From positions 5,318,501-5,382,500 of the forward strand of contig OW051470.1 in NCBI GenBank assembly GCA_932521025.1: a DNA stretch of 64,000 nucleotides, written 5' to 3'. How positions within the stretch are numbered: position 1 is the first letter of the stretch; each line of letters starts with the position of its first letter. The notes beneath the pieces were generated by a model. That model worked only from the letters and a program-made list of their open reading frames with translations, was not told the origin of the DNA and searched no databases. This document shows positions 1-12,800 of this stretch, piece by piece. The stretch is from Oscheius onirici. Its lineage: Eukaryota; Nematoda; Chromadorea; Rhabditida; Rhabditidae. The translations under genes were made by a program, and so were the position numbers.

Positions 1-3000
1 ATGCTGGACAATCGGACGGAATTCCACAACATTGGAACTGTTTGTTCGTCGTACTGAACTGACAGAAGTAGCCAATGGGACAGGACTGCGTGGCCGAAGT
101 ACACACTTTCGGCTTTCTTGTGTCCGGATCAGTAAAGGCAATCTGACGAGACGGACAGCCGTCGTCTGAAAATATTTCGAGGAATATGAAGAGACACAAC
201 TGACTCTCAAGAGGTGTTGGTAGAGGATCCACTCCGCAACATTGATACCGTTGTGTTCGAACTGACCATTGGCACGAGAAGGACGATGGACAGCCTTGGT
301 TCTCTATGTTGAAGGCGTCACAAGATACGACCTATTTTGGAAAATATGAAATTCTCTACTGCCCAAAACCTCGTTTCTTTCCATATAAACGATTTCTCCA
401 GGAGGACAGCCATCCGAAGCGACTGGTTGGGGTGTTCCTCTACAACAGTAGCCAAGAGGGCCATCGAATGGAGCCATGCAGGAAAATCCTTGAGGACAGG
501 TCACAAAGTGACCGACTGTGCAAGATCTGGGCATTCCACTCGACTCTTCCAGATAGTAGTCCTCTTTGTTCGGACAGATATCTTTAGTTCAAAAATTGAA
601 TCAAACGGGAAAGAGTTTACCAGAAATGGAGCAACAATAGCCCTGCAGTCCGTCTTTGACGTTTGAGAGACATTCGAATCCTTCTGGACAACCGGCAGCA
701 TGTTTGTTCATTGTGCAACGAAGAGGCTGGAGCGACGTCTGATCCTTGTACGGCGCTCGACCAACAGGACAGTAGTCTAAACTCATTTTCTTGTTGACTT
801 TGTGACATAAAACTCACGGTTCTTTTGCAGAGAGCCACAGCAGAAGTAGCGATTTTTCTGAGGATGGAACCGACAGAGATAGTCTTTCGGACAAGAATTA
901 TGTTCGTTGATCATACATTCTCTTACGGTCATATCAGCAGCGTTTATATAGGCCTAAAAGCTCACGTTTTAAATTTAAAAAAGAAAAGAAAAACCTTCTC
1001 TCCGTCAGGACAGACTGACATATCTGTGGCTCCGCAACAGACATTTTGGTCTGTCAGAGAGTCAAAGACGCATTGGAAGTTCTTGGGACAGTTGTTCTGC
1101 ATCTCGTCGTTACAAGTGATCGGTTGTTGTGTGTTTGGATTTAAATAGACTACGTCTCCAGCATGACAGGCCGATGCCATACAGAAGTTATTGCACTGGT
1201 TCATCGATGCAAAGTTGTTCGGATTTCCATCACAACCATTATAGACGAAAGATGAGCATTTTTTCGTCACAATGTTGAAATAGTATCTGAGAAAGTCGTG
1301 TTTTCTGAAGGAACCGAGAAAACCTTGTGACGACTGTCAGTCCGCCAGAACAAAGAGAAGAGCCTTGTTGAGGAGGTAGACCACAGATGTAGGCTTCAAA
1401 CATGTAAGTGTTTGTTCTCAACTTTCTCACTTTTGCTCGGACAGCATCTGTAGGAGGTGACTTCTGGACCAAGACTGGCTCCATGACATTCGTGACTGGA
1501 CGGACAACCGCCTTCTCTTTCGGAACAAGTTTGTAGACTACCGGAACTGTCTCTCAAAGGTGTTCCTCCGTTGGTACAACCCCCAACTCCACAGTAATTC
1601 TCACATTCTCCTCTAGAGGCAAAGTTGTTCGAGTTGCCATCACAGCCCAGATATTCGAATGACTCACACTCCTAAAATATCAAATTTCTACTGAATTTAG
1701 ATAAAACTAGCCTGTGTTTGACTATTGTAAAAGTACTTGAAAGAAATTCCAGGTCCACAAGTTTTCCCACTGTTCGGAGCAAGGGAGCATGTAAAGGCTT
1801 TAGTAGGACAACATCCATGCATCGTTCCGTCAAAGTGGCATTCGTAATTGGCCGGACAAGAAGATGTCTGTCTGTTGGTGGCACAAGTCACAAACTTGCT
1901 CGAACTGTCCTTATAGGCTTGACCTTGGAGACATCTCGGCTCGGCTGGAAGTTTTGTTCTTTGATTTTGTTAGCAGAACTCACGAGCAGCATTGCGACAA
2001 AAGTTCTGGCAATCGACATGAGTCTGAAAGTTCGGAATGATTCTACTTCTCAAGATTTAGAACAAATGAAGTTTTATAAAAAGAACCTCAAAGTTGTTGT
2101 CATTTCCCTGACATCCCGTGTATTCGAAAGATTGGCACTCTCGAGTAGAAGCCGAATACCAATATCGACGGACCGAACGGTCGCAGTTTCCAATTCGAAG
2201 TGGCTGGGTACAAATAGTTTCTGAAATCGAATAGCTTAATCTCTTGATGATCAAACAGACGCATTCTGGGACAACAAACAGCTTGGTCGATTTTGCACTC
2301 GTGGGACGACGGACAGTCGTTGTTGGACTGACAAGGCTGGGTCACATCTCCAATCCTTAGCGGGTTTCCTCGATCACATTGTACTAAACTACTGTCGAGG
2401 TTTTGACCAATCTTGACTCACGACGGGCGCAGAACAACTCGCAATCGATCCTCGATAAGAAATTATTGTAATTTCCAGCAGCTCCCATGAAAGTGAACGG
2501 AGAACATTTCCCAGTGCCTGGATCGTAATAGAATCTGGTAGAGGGGGCAGTTCCTTGCTTCTCAACACCCGAATCGTAGACTGTATCTCGACTGAGAGCG
2601 TTTGGATCCAAAGGACGACCACCAATTGGACCACATATAGCGGCTAGAAATAGCTCAGATCTTCACCGAAAGAGACTTACCGACAGACGGACAACACCAT
2701 TGAGTACTGCCGACAGTTTTACATTCATTGTGGTTTGAGCAAGTGTTGACTTGACTACATCCAGTTATAGGCTGTTCTTCGTGGAAACTCGAACGTCTCT
2801 CATACTCGGGTGCTCCTCTAGTACAAGAGTCGCGACAGAATGATTCGCAGTGTTCGACGGTCCTAAAATGTATGTTTTGTTTTGTATCTATTGCCATAAC
2901 TAAAAGATTGTAGAACATTTGTATTCGAAACTCCTTGTAATTAGTTTAGGGTTTTACAAGTTTACCTAAAGTTGTTGGGGGAATGTTCTCCAGGACCGAC

Positions 3001-3850
3001 GGCTGTAGGATCCCAGAGGAACTGTTGGCAGACTCCAGTGATGGCATTGTACCACCATCTGGGTTCCGTTGGATTTGGCCCAGTGGCTGTCGGTTGGACA
3101 CAGGTGAAAGCTCGATTGGGACAACAGATACCGTCTGCCTTTTCGGAATAGCCAGATGTGGTGAGATCGAGGGAAGAGACAAATTCGACACAGTCGTACA
3201 AATCTGCTATGTAGGAGCCATCTGACGGGAATGTACAGGCAATAGATCCGTCTCCGAGCTAAAGCTTTCTTCAAACATTTATGAGGAAAACTCACATCGT
3301 CTGTTCCCTGTTGAGTTAGGATGGAGCCTGTGCTACAGAGAACAGGACCAGGTTGCTCGTTTTGTTTAGGATGTTTTGGATCTGAGAGAGCGGATGTGTA
3401 TCCAGCTCCTTCGGGCAGTGGACAAGTTATCGCCAGGGCATTCCCATTCGCATCCAAAGCATCGAGACAGACGTGACCGTCTCTCGTTGCTCGCTCCACC
3501 TGAAACTCTATATTAGTCTTTCTAACAATCTGTCTCGCCTTATTCTCTCCACAACGACATGTTCCGACTCCGGAGGTTGTGTCACAGAAGGCATCGGGCC
3601 AGACGGATGAACACTGTTCATTGTAGACACAACCCGGCTGTCCAGGATCAATTTCTAAGCATTTCAAAGTCTCGAAACTGTGTTTAGCTTACTTTGGTAA
3701 CAATAACTTTCAGCAGCGATATAGGTGGTTAGACAAGAGCATAATCCAGCATTACAAAACATTCCATTGAGACAATCGGTGTTAAACTGACATGAATCTC
3801 CCACTCTGCCGCTTCCCGTCTGGCGCTCCGGACGACCATTTTTGTGCCCC
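1..3850 (-). CDS. Multi-Kunitz / EB-module cysteine-rich secreted protein (3' end cut by window)
   Basis: Secreted or extracellular-matrix type protein built of Cys-rich modules on many short exons. In order on the minus strand: an EB-like module with [13 protein letters not shown], a region with CPLPEGAGY, a degenerate Kunitz ([19 protein letters not shown]), a second degenerate Kunitz ([14 protein letters not shown]), then Kunitz units near 2.2 kb, 1.85-1.63 kb and 1.38-1.21 kb, followed by repeated CCG-ending lustrin/EB modules to the window edge. Introns are about 40 nt; for example GTGAGT...TTCCAG at about 1.95-1.99 kb removes an apparent stop. The reading frame meets a stop upstream of 3.85 kb with no ATG, so the signal-peptide exon lies further upstream and was not found; the exact acceptor of the first visible exon is unclear. 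It is a paralogue of the gene at 21.3-27.3 kb, in opposite orientation. Family resemblance is to nematode multi-Kunitz proteins; function unknown. Confidence 0.8.
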
Positions 3851-4895
3851 AACGCTATTCCTGAACCTTTTCAATTATTCTGATGCAATCTATAATCTGA
3901 ACGAGTCTGTGTCGTTCTAATCTCTACGTTGCCAGGGCGATATCTCTCTCATTCGCGCTTCATCTCAGGCACTGAGAGCGCACATTAATACGCGCCAAAA
4001 TTTGCCTTTTTTAAAGCTTTTAATCTTATGTTTTTTTAATCAGAAGATCTATGTACTCTCGAAATGCAGAAAAACCCGTTCTCCCTGTTTCTGGTTACTG
4101 TAGAAGCGGTGAATACGCAACTTCCCTGCGGCTGTTTATCGCCGGTCGATTTGAAATTGTCTTTCCAGAACTTTCTTTTTGATTCTCTCTGCTGGCACGC
4201 TCATTCTCGGTTCCTGTTGTGTTTAAATATTTTCGTTATTTTTCGAAAGTTTGCAGCTATTTCCTAGAGATCCGCCAAACAAGAATAGCTACGGAATGTT
4301 GTGACTTTGGGCTAAAACTAATTCGTGTAAATGCATTGTTTGCCCCATTTTCTTGGATTTAACGACTTTTTAGCATTACGAAACTAATGCAGCAGCTAAT
4401 ATTTAGAGGAAGCTACCCCTACAGATACTGGCACTAATTGGCAAGGGTGGATGGTATTATTGCTTCTGCTCAAAGTGAAATGTTTCGTGTCTAGAACATT
4501 TGGTAACTTGATTTCATTTTTATACATTACTGATCAGAAGAAAAATAACTCCCGCGTAACATTATAATTAGCATAGTTTCCAGTGTTGTATGAGCTTTGA
4601 ACAATTTTCTGCCAAATCGGTGCTGGTTTGCTAATTGTGTAACGATTACGATTACCTGCTATAAGCAGAAATATAGGGATGGATGACATAGGAATACGGA
4701 GACGGCGAGTGGTCAGTAAAGGGCGGCGCCGTTGACAGCCGCGACAGCACACGGAAGTCGCCACTGTCAAAGTAGAATACACATACACGCATGCGACGCT
4801 GAAATGTATTGCGCAAATAAGTCTACAAAAGGGATTCTTTATTGTCAACTAGTTTCATTTTTATCGACTTATCTTCTAGGGGTTCTTCCGCAGTG
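3851..4895. other. Intergenic, divergent upstream region
   Basis: This stretch separates the minus-strand Kunitz/EB gene from the plus-strand TFIIA gene. It should hold the missing 5' exon of the former and both promoters. I see no convincing exon, RNA gene or repeat. A 104-codon minus-strand frame at 4534-4848 has no supporting splice context. Confidence 0.4.
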
Positions 4896-6221
4896 ATGGC
4901 CTACAATTACAGCGGATTTACTACACTCGAAGTATACACCAGTGTTGTCAACGATGTCACAAACGGCGTCAAAGAAGCCTTTCTCGATGATGGTGTCGAC
5001 CTCGATGTTTTAGAAACACTGAAAAAGGCATGTTTTTTTTAAATTTTTTTTTATCAATTGTCTTTTAGACTTGGGTCCAAAAGATTGAAGCCAGTGGTTG
5101 CGTGGATAGAAAGCCCAACAAACCTCACTTTATTCCTCCTCCGATGCGAGGTATGGCAGTGCCAGCACTCCGAATGCATACTGGACAAAACATGTATCAG
5201 GTATCTCCTGTTTGATCATTTAATATTTCCAATTTTAGATGGAAAACCCTCTACCTCCAAAATATACAACTCCCAATGGCTTGGAGTTTGTTCCAGTCCA
5301 ATATGTACCTTTTTCTTTAATCTTGTTCCAATTCGCTATGTCTAGAATCAGATTCCCACGACAATGATGCATCAACAAAGCGTTCCGTATAGACCTCAAC
5401 AACCAGAAGTCGTCTTCGTCCAGCAAAGTCCGAATGGACAAGAGAATATTGACATCCGCGGAAGAATTCCTCATTCTTCGATGTATCAGCTTGATGGAAA
5501 CGGCGAAAGAGATGCTGAAAAGGAGGTTGGTGTTTTCTTAATTTGAGTAACGACATATAGTTTTTGCCAAAGCTCCATCTTGCGTACTTCTCGTTACGCA
5601 AATTTGCGTACCAAATGTGCAGTACAAATTCAAAAAAATGGATTGCCCGCGCGTACTATATCGCGTCAAAAGTACGTAAGGTGAAGGTTTGGTACGCGCT
5701 ATATCAAGGTGATAATAAAATATAATGAAGTAAGTATTCAGGAGACGGCTGTACAAATTTCTAAGAAACGCAAGACGAATAAAAAGAATCCTAAAAAAGA
5801 AGCGGAGAAAGTTCTGAGCAGTCTGATGAAAGCTGTTCAATTGGACGGTAACGGAGCTGGAATGTCCGATTCGTCTAGCGAGGATGACGACGACTTTGAT
5901 CCTCTCCGAAGACTGGCTGATCGTGTCGGAAACGACCTTATTCCTGGCGAAGACGACGTCGATTTTACCGAAGAAGAAGCTCCGCTAAACTCTGACGACG
6001 ATGAGCAAGATGCCGCTTATGTGGATAATCTCTTTGACAACGTGGAAAATGTCATTGTCTGTCAGTTTGAAAAAGTAGAGTTATTTTAGAAAAAAAATAA
6101 TTTCAATATGCAGATCAATCGCACTCGCAGCAAGTGGAAGATGAATCTAAAGGACGGCATCATGCACATCTCTAATCGCGATCACTGCTTCAATAAGGCC
6201 ACAGGAGAAGCTACCTTCTGA
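4896..6221 (+). CDS. TFIIA large subunit (alpha/beta)
   Basis: Large subunit of general transcription factor TFIIA, which stabilises TBP on the TATA box. The N-terminal four-helix part is clear (YTSVVNDVTNGVKEAFLDDG, then KTWVQKIEASG). A Gln/Pro-rich linker follows, then an acidic stretch (SSSEDDDDFDPLRRL, DDVDFTEEEAPLNSDDDEQD). The beta-barrel C terminus reads ENVIVCQFEKINRTRSKWK...LKDGIMHISNRDHCF and ends GEATF, as in the metazoan family. The start ATG lies 2 nt behind a TTCCGCAG acceptor, suggesting trans-splicing. Intron 1 (5028-5068) appears to use a GC donor: AAG|GCATGT joins the frame exactly. The intron before GAGACGG (about 5.53-5.74 kb) is unusually long for this locus. The next gene starts 219 bp downstream on the same strand. 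Confidence 0.95.
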
Positions 6222-6439
6222 CGCGTCTATATTTTGTTTCAATTTGCTACATGTTATTGTTTACGGTTAGCTAACCCGATCTCGCTTGCCGTTGAGCTTC
6301 TTGATCTCTTTTTCCTGTGTAAAATTAAACCTTCCACGTTCAGTTCATTCTTTTCTTAAAATTGGTTCTCGACCATCCTTATTTGAACTTCGTTTTCCTG
6401 TCTGTAACAAATGTCATGAATTTCAGCAACCCAATTGCA

Positions 6440-7939
6440 ATGTGTGACATTTCTCCTAAGCAGGACGGTGGAGTCCTAAAGACTATCAAGAAGGAAGGCC
6501 ATGGAAGTGCCCGTCCCACTGCTGGAACTACTGTCAAGGTGGGATTTACATGTTGTTTCTAAAACTAGAAAAAAAATAGGTTCATTATGTGGGAACTCTC
6601 GAGAACGGTGACAAGTTCGATTCCAGTCGCGATCGAGGCCAAGAATTCGAGTTTCTTCTCGGTCGTGAGCAAGTCATCAAGGGCTGGGATATTGGAGTGG
6701 CAACTATGCGACAGGGAGAATTGGCTACTTTCGTAATTCGTTCGGAGTATGGTTATGGAGATGCTGGCAGCCCACCCAAAATTCCTAGCGGCGCTACTCT
6801 CGTTTTTGAGGTTTGCGTTTTTTTGTTTAATTCTGTAAGTAACCTTTAAGGTTGAATTGATTAGTTGGCAAGCCGAAGACATTTCTCCCGAAAGAGACGG
6901 ATCTATTTGTAGAACTGTCATTCAAGAAGGAGAAAAACTAGCCAACCCAAACGACACCAGTGTCGTTTTCGTTCACGCAGTTGGAACCCACGAAGGACGC
7001 GTTTTCTATGACAAGGATCTCAGCTATCCTCTTGGAGAAGGATCTGAAGTATGCTTTATAGATTTTCCGTGTATTTTGAGCTTTAGGTTGGCCTCCCCGA
7101 TGGTGTCGATCGTGCTCTTCGCCGATTCTGTCGTGGTGAAAAATCTATCATCGATCTGAAGGGAACACGATTCAACTATGGAGAAAAGCCGCCTGCTGAA
7201 TACAATTTGCCGGCAAATGCTCATATCCAGTTCACACTTTTCTTGAAGGATTTCGAAAAAGTTCCTGCTACTTGGGAAATGACGAGTGTTGAGAAGCTGG
7301 AAGCCGCTCGCAAGGCAAAGGAGCAAGGAACCACATTCCTCCAACAAGGCAAGCTGCGTCTAGCTTTCGACAAGTACAAGCGTGTGGAGCAGCTGCTGGA
7401 ATACGAGAAGAGTATGGATCCGGAACAGAAGCATGACCGTGATAACCTCATTCTTGCTGCCTATCTCAACATGGCTCTCGTTGCTACCAAATTGGACGAA
7501 AACCTCAACTGCATCAAGTACTGTGATAAGGTGTTTTTTGTTTACTTTTTTGTAACTACATTTATTTAGGCTCTGGAATCGGACTCAAAGAATGTGAAAG
7601 CTCTCTTCCGCAAAGCCGGAGCCAAATTTGCCATGAGTGACATCGATGAGGCTATTCGTCTCTTCGAACAGGTCGTCGCCATCGACCCTTCTAACAAGGC
7701 TGCTCAGCAACAAGTCCTTGTCTGCAAGCAGAAACAGAAGGAGATCGAAGAAGCCGACAAACGCCGTTACAGGAAGCTTTTCGCCAAAATCCGAAAGGAA
7801 GATGACGACGTTTGTTTTTGTCAAAAATGTTGCAAATAATTATTTTCAGAAAATGGAAGAGGTTCAAGCTGATGACACGGTCCACGACGACGCTGTCCCT
7901 TCTACTTCTGCTGGTCCCGCTGTTGAGTCGACTGCTTGA
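6440..7939 (+). CDS. fkb-6: FKBP-type peptidyl-prolyl isomerase with TPR repeats (FKBP4/5 class, FKB-6-like)
   Basis: Hsp90-associated immunophilin. The first FKBP domain is canonical: [20 protein letters not shown], then [19 protein letters not shown] and [28 protein letters not shown] second, degenerate FKBP-like domain follows ([18 protein letters not shown]...[17 protein letters not shown]). The C-terminal half is a TPR domain ([54 protein letters not shown]), the expected Hsp90 EEVD dock. Six coding exons are split by introns of about 38-41 nt. The chosen ATG lies 16 nt behind an ATTTCAG acceptor with no upstream in-frame ATG. The gene converges with BBS5, whose stop is only 95 bp from this one. 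The C. elegans name is by resemblance only. Confidence 0.95.
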
Positions 7940-8033
7940 AATCTCAAGAGAAGGTCAATTTTCCGTTTTACTTGTCTTGTGAATGTGGTCTCTTGTGATT
8001 CTTTTGTCTCGTCAATGAACTTTTTATTCTACA

Positions 8034-9568
8034 CGAATGTTCCACAGATCAGAAATAGTAAAACCATTCTTCAATGGCTCGATAGCCAGACCAAGTTCTT
8101 CCGAGTAGACTGGTAGTTTTCTTCCACCCTCTTCGCCAGCGGTAGCACTGCCTCCTTCTGTGAAATAGGCCTAAACTTGATGTCCCATTGACAAAGGGTC
8201 GCTCTCACCGCAAAGGCATCCGTTCTGAGTATTTTCTCCTCGACCGTGTCGACGTCGTCTTCAATCGGATCCAGTCCATCTGCTTCAACATTCCGAGGAG
8301 TGGGCTAAAGTAGGGCATTTTCTATTTTTTTTATATTTGCAGTTACCGGTTTTTCTCTAGTCAGCATGACTCCGAAAATCGGTTTCTCGAACTGGGCCTT
8401 CATTAAAGCCTGAACCCAGGATTTAAGCATTTCAATTCTATTTGTCATGTAAGATTTGATGGCTGAAAGAAGGAAAAAAAACTTGCTTGTATCTGAGCAC
8501 AGACGGCCTTGAGACGGTCAGTCGGCTGAATTCGGAAACCGAGAACATATTCTCCTGCCTAATCAGTTTTGTTCAGCAAAAAAATCAAAAAGTACCGAAG
8601 GAACAGTTTCAAGCACGAGAGCCGTTCCGAATTTGGAATCTCGAAGACGGACTGTGAACATTTGCAGATAGGGAACAGAGACGTTGTATTGGATATTGGT
8701 GCTGGCATACCAAACCACTCGACAATTAGTCAGCAGCATGTTTCCCAGAGAACCCTGTCATATATTAAGAGATTTCACTACCTTTTGCTACCTGGTCTTG
8801 ACTCAAATTCCAGACTCCAGTCAATTTGTCACAGAGTTGTTCTTGAGGCAGAAGACGCAGATTCTCAGCATCGTCCACAATTGCCCCTCTCATTTTTAGC
8901 TCGCGGTACAGACGAGTCGTTTCGTAAGCTCGATAGACTGACATCATCGTCGTCACCAGACGGTTATGGTTCTTAAGATAAAGATAGAGACTCCAAAAGA
9001 ATGGTTTACGGCTGGAGGGAGACAGGTGAAGACGAACTCAAACTTGGTCGCATTTGCTTGAGCCTTGGCAAAGACGTAGATCGCCTCACATTCCCTGTCT
9101 TTTTGTCTCTAAACTCTCTTATTCTCTGGATATCAGACAATCCTACAGCATGGAAACGGGTCTGAATGGCATTGACACAGCTCCATCCGATACTCAGATT
9201 GATTCGGGGCATAGAGGTCGCGTGCCAGATTAGACGAATGTTGGTTATCCGAATTGTTCCTGAAGAGAAAATTCTTGGAGCGAATGAAACATCTTTCCAC
9301 TGAATCCAAACAAAGAAACTAAATTAAGTTCGATATTGTCCCAATAATGTAAGATTAATTGCGAAAGATGTTCCATACTCTGAAACATACCTCTATCTCC
9401 GTTGTTCCCCTTCGTATCCTCCACGTTATCCATTCTGTCCACTAACTGTTCTCCAGCGGATAAACGTAGCATTCTGTCAGTCTTTATTCCTTGTATCCAG
9501 ATCAAAACTAACCGTTGATCGACATCGAAGCGAATTTCACGATTTTGCCAAAGAGGCTCGCGCTCCAT
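8034..9568 (-). CDS. bbs-5: BBS5, BBSome subunit
   Basis: Component of the BBSome, the coat complex that moves membrane proteins into and out of cilia. The N terminus REPLWQNREIRFDVD and the block LVDRMDNVEDTKGNNGDRG match the family closely. Two PH-like (DM16) repeats follow. The second contains YRAYETTRLYRELKMRGA, RLLPQEQLCDKLTGVWNLS, NCRVVWYASTNIQYNVSVPY and LRDSKFGTALVLET. The C terminus DAFAAYFTEGG...SEELGLAIEPLKNGFTISDLW is also typical, so the gene looks complete and functional. Small introns of about 40 nt interrupt it. An AATAAA-like signal overlaps the stop codon. The integrin gene ends 236 bp upstream on the same strand, so the pair could be co-transcribed, but nothing here proves it. 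Confidence 0.95.
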
Positions 9569-9803
9569 CGTTGAGGGCGACTAGGTTGCTATGGAGACAC
9601 GGTAGATATTTATTTCTATTGCGAACGAATAGGACATTTCTGGCACAAGGAGGGAAAGTCAACGGAACTGAAGGGATAAAAGTCTGGTTTCTTGAGCAGA
9701 AAGTTTTGTAATTTGGTCATGGAATGGAAAATCCTAAAAATGAGAAAACGATATGGAGGTCAGAAGATCACTGCACAATAAGTACCCATGTTTTGTGTGA
9801 AGT

Positions 9804-12800
9804 CTACATTTGTCCCCATTCTTCCGCTTCGTGCTGAAATTCTCTTTTAATTATTGGTGTTGATTACAAACCTTCAATTGGGCACGATGTAGACTGGGAC
9901 CAGCTGGTTTGTTTCGTTTGAAGAAACCGCATTTCCAAAGGATGAGTATGATGGCAAAGAGAATGAGTAAGCCGACGAGAACTGAGCCGAGAATGATCCA
10001 CCACGACACTCTACCGATTTCACCTGAAGTTGAGTTGTTTTGCTAGTCTAGACTAAAACTTACCAATTTGTGGTCTGTCCGGATAGGCGAGAGTCGTGAC
10101 TTTGGCCTCGTTATTCGTCGGATCGTCTTCGATTCCCTGACTGGCATCCAATTCGATTCTTCCTGTCGAGACAAGCTCCACATACTCAATGTCATAATAG
10201 TCCTAAGTTGAAGATAAAAAAAGAGTTGAATAGTGAACAAACCTCAATGAAGGTCGAGTTCCATAGTCGAGCTCGGAAGTCGATAACTGGTGCTGCATTG
10301 GCATCCAAAAAGTCAAAGTGACAGGTAACTGAGAAACATTTGGCAGTCTTCTCTGCACAACTCTGAATTTTCTCATACACAGCAAAGAAAAGGGCAACTC
10401 ACAATGGTAACCACATCCACCTGTTGTCCATTTTCTAGTTTTTTCCTCGGCGATACTCGACCGGAAAAGAGACCAGCGCTTTGAATCTCGTCCGACTCTG
10501 TCACTTCTTCTTCCTCATCGACTTCTCTTCTCATTCGTCTGCTTGGTCGTCGCTCTGTCTCGTGAGTCGTGTAGATCGTGTTCAGTTTTATGTGTTCGAT
10601 TGGATTGATGTGTTCGAGAGGACGCTCAACGGAACATCTACAAATAAAATAATTAAGAAGAAAGAGTACTACTCACTTTCGGATTTCGAGACTACCGTCG
10701 TTGTTGTACATGGTGACAGTCGGTGTATCCAACAAGTAGAGGGCCCACTTGCCCTTGCTCCATCTGGATTGAACCTGATACGGCCAGTCGAACTTGACCA
10801 GCACATTTCGAACCGTCCATGGACCGAAGTTGTGAAGAGTGTAGTTGTGTCTGACCATAACCCCAATATCCTCTTCGAGATCCATCGACGAAGCACCTTT
10901 TATCTAATTTTGAGTTTCGTTTTCTTCCTTCACTTTTATTCACCTCTCCTCCGAACCAAACAACTTGAGGATCACTTGTTCCGATCAGTTCGAGTTCGGC
11001 CTTTTTGATGATCTGCACACTGGCTTGCCATTCATTGTCGCCCGAGTCCAACTCTTCCGAAGTCGAGTTGACGACCGCCTTGAACTCGAGTGGACGACCG
11101 ATTCCTTCAGTTCGGCCACGGACAAGTCGGAATCGAATGTCGAAGTTATGTTCAGCACCCGAATCCATTGGATTTCCAAGGTAGATGATGATCAAATTCT
11201 TTCCAACAGTCTCAAGAGTCAAACGAGGCTTCTTTCCTAAATGAACTATATTTTAATGCATTGAAAAGAATACAAACCTGTCAGTGTGGGTAGTTCCAAC
11301 TCTTCCGGGTCGTAGTTCAAGTACAAAGCTGCCTGATAAGCCTTTTCTTTCTTGTTCTTGACAGTAAAGGCAACATCCAGATGATCTTTGTCTCCGACGT
11401 TCATAACGTAGCCCTTTTCAGTCTTAGGAACTCCGGAGAAAGCAGCCTTCAATGACAGGTCCGTTTGACAGACTTGGTCATCTCCACAGCGAGTATTGAA
11501 TGGAACTGTGAATTCGTAGACTGCTCCGTACTTGTTCAGAACCGGGTATTGTCCAAGATCGACAAGTTTTGCTCCTTCTGATGGCATCGTCGGCTTTCTT
11601 TCTCCTTTAATCTTTACACTAAAGCGGAACTTCAATGGATTGATCCAGTCATTGGATTGGTCGCTTGGAATATAGATCTTCTGTGGGTAGGACCTCTTGT
11701 TTCGATGAAGATCTTTTCCACACGACCACGTGTGGTTATGACTGTGACTGCCTTCGAGAAGAGCTCTTGGAGCAACAGCTGGAGAGGCTTGTATAACTTC
11801 CAGTTGACATGTGAGCACATCTTGAGTGAAGTCGACGAGGTCTTTGGCTCCGTCTCCCTCGAGAGAAATGTCCAGTTTCAGCTCGAAACATGTTTTAGAT
11901 CCGCGTGGACAACCTTTTCCCTTTTCGATGTCGATGTATTTAGAAATCATGCTGTGTGAACCGATGATACTGACGACAGGACGAGCACGAAGGACCACAG
12001 CCGCATCTCTGGCCACAGCTCCAACCACGATGTCAGGATAGCCATTACCGTCTAAATCAGCTCCTCCCGATAAAGAGAACCCAAAAGATTTCATGGGTTT
12101 TCCGGGGAAAGAAGGTAGATCGGACCCTGTGATTACTTGAGCAGCCTTTCGTCGGAATTCTTTTGGTCCAGATGCTCCCAGATAAATGTAAACAGCTCCA
12201 GCTCCGTGTTCCGCGTAAGGAGCTCCGATGGCAAAATCTTGGTAGCCAGCACGATCTCCGTCGAGATTTCCAAGAGCTGTGATCGAGAGACCGAATTCAG
12301 AAAAATATTCGGGCGCTTTGAGCACGACGGGGCGATGAAACACTTGGTCTGACTCTTTCTTAAATACATTTTTTCTGTTAAAAAGAAAAGAACTTACATG
12401 TCCTCTTCTGACTCCTTTCGAGAAATAGACGTAAACGATTCCACCGAAATGACCATCTCCATCAGTTCTGTGTTCAAACGGGGCTCCAACTACGAGATCA
12501 TCGAATCCGTCATTGTTGATGTCAAGAACAGCCAGAGAGTATCCGAAAGCGGAACCCATCTTGGTTCCGTTGAGAACAAATCGGTCGTCGGTCAAGGAGA
12601 GATGGTCTCCATTCTCCCAAGTGAAAGGCAGAAAAACTACTGAACCATGTTGCCCAGATCTAGTTGCTCCAGAGACGACCGTTTGTGACCCGTCTTCCGT
12701 CTCATACCAGAACCCGAAATGACCAACGGCCACAGAATAGCCGAGATAGTCATGACTGGTCAGAAGAGAACGAATTCCTCCGTCTTGATGAGCCATCGTG

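Noticed and set aside
10481-11008. 175-codon plus-strand frame
   Set aside because: Antisense shadow of the integrin alpha exons, which have clear domain support on the minus strand.
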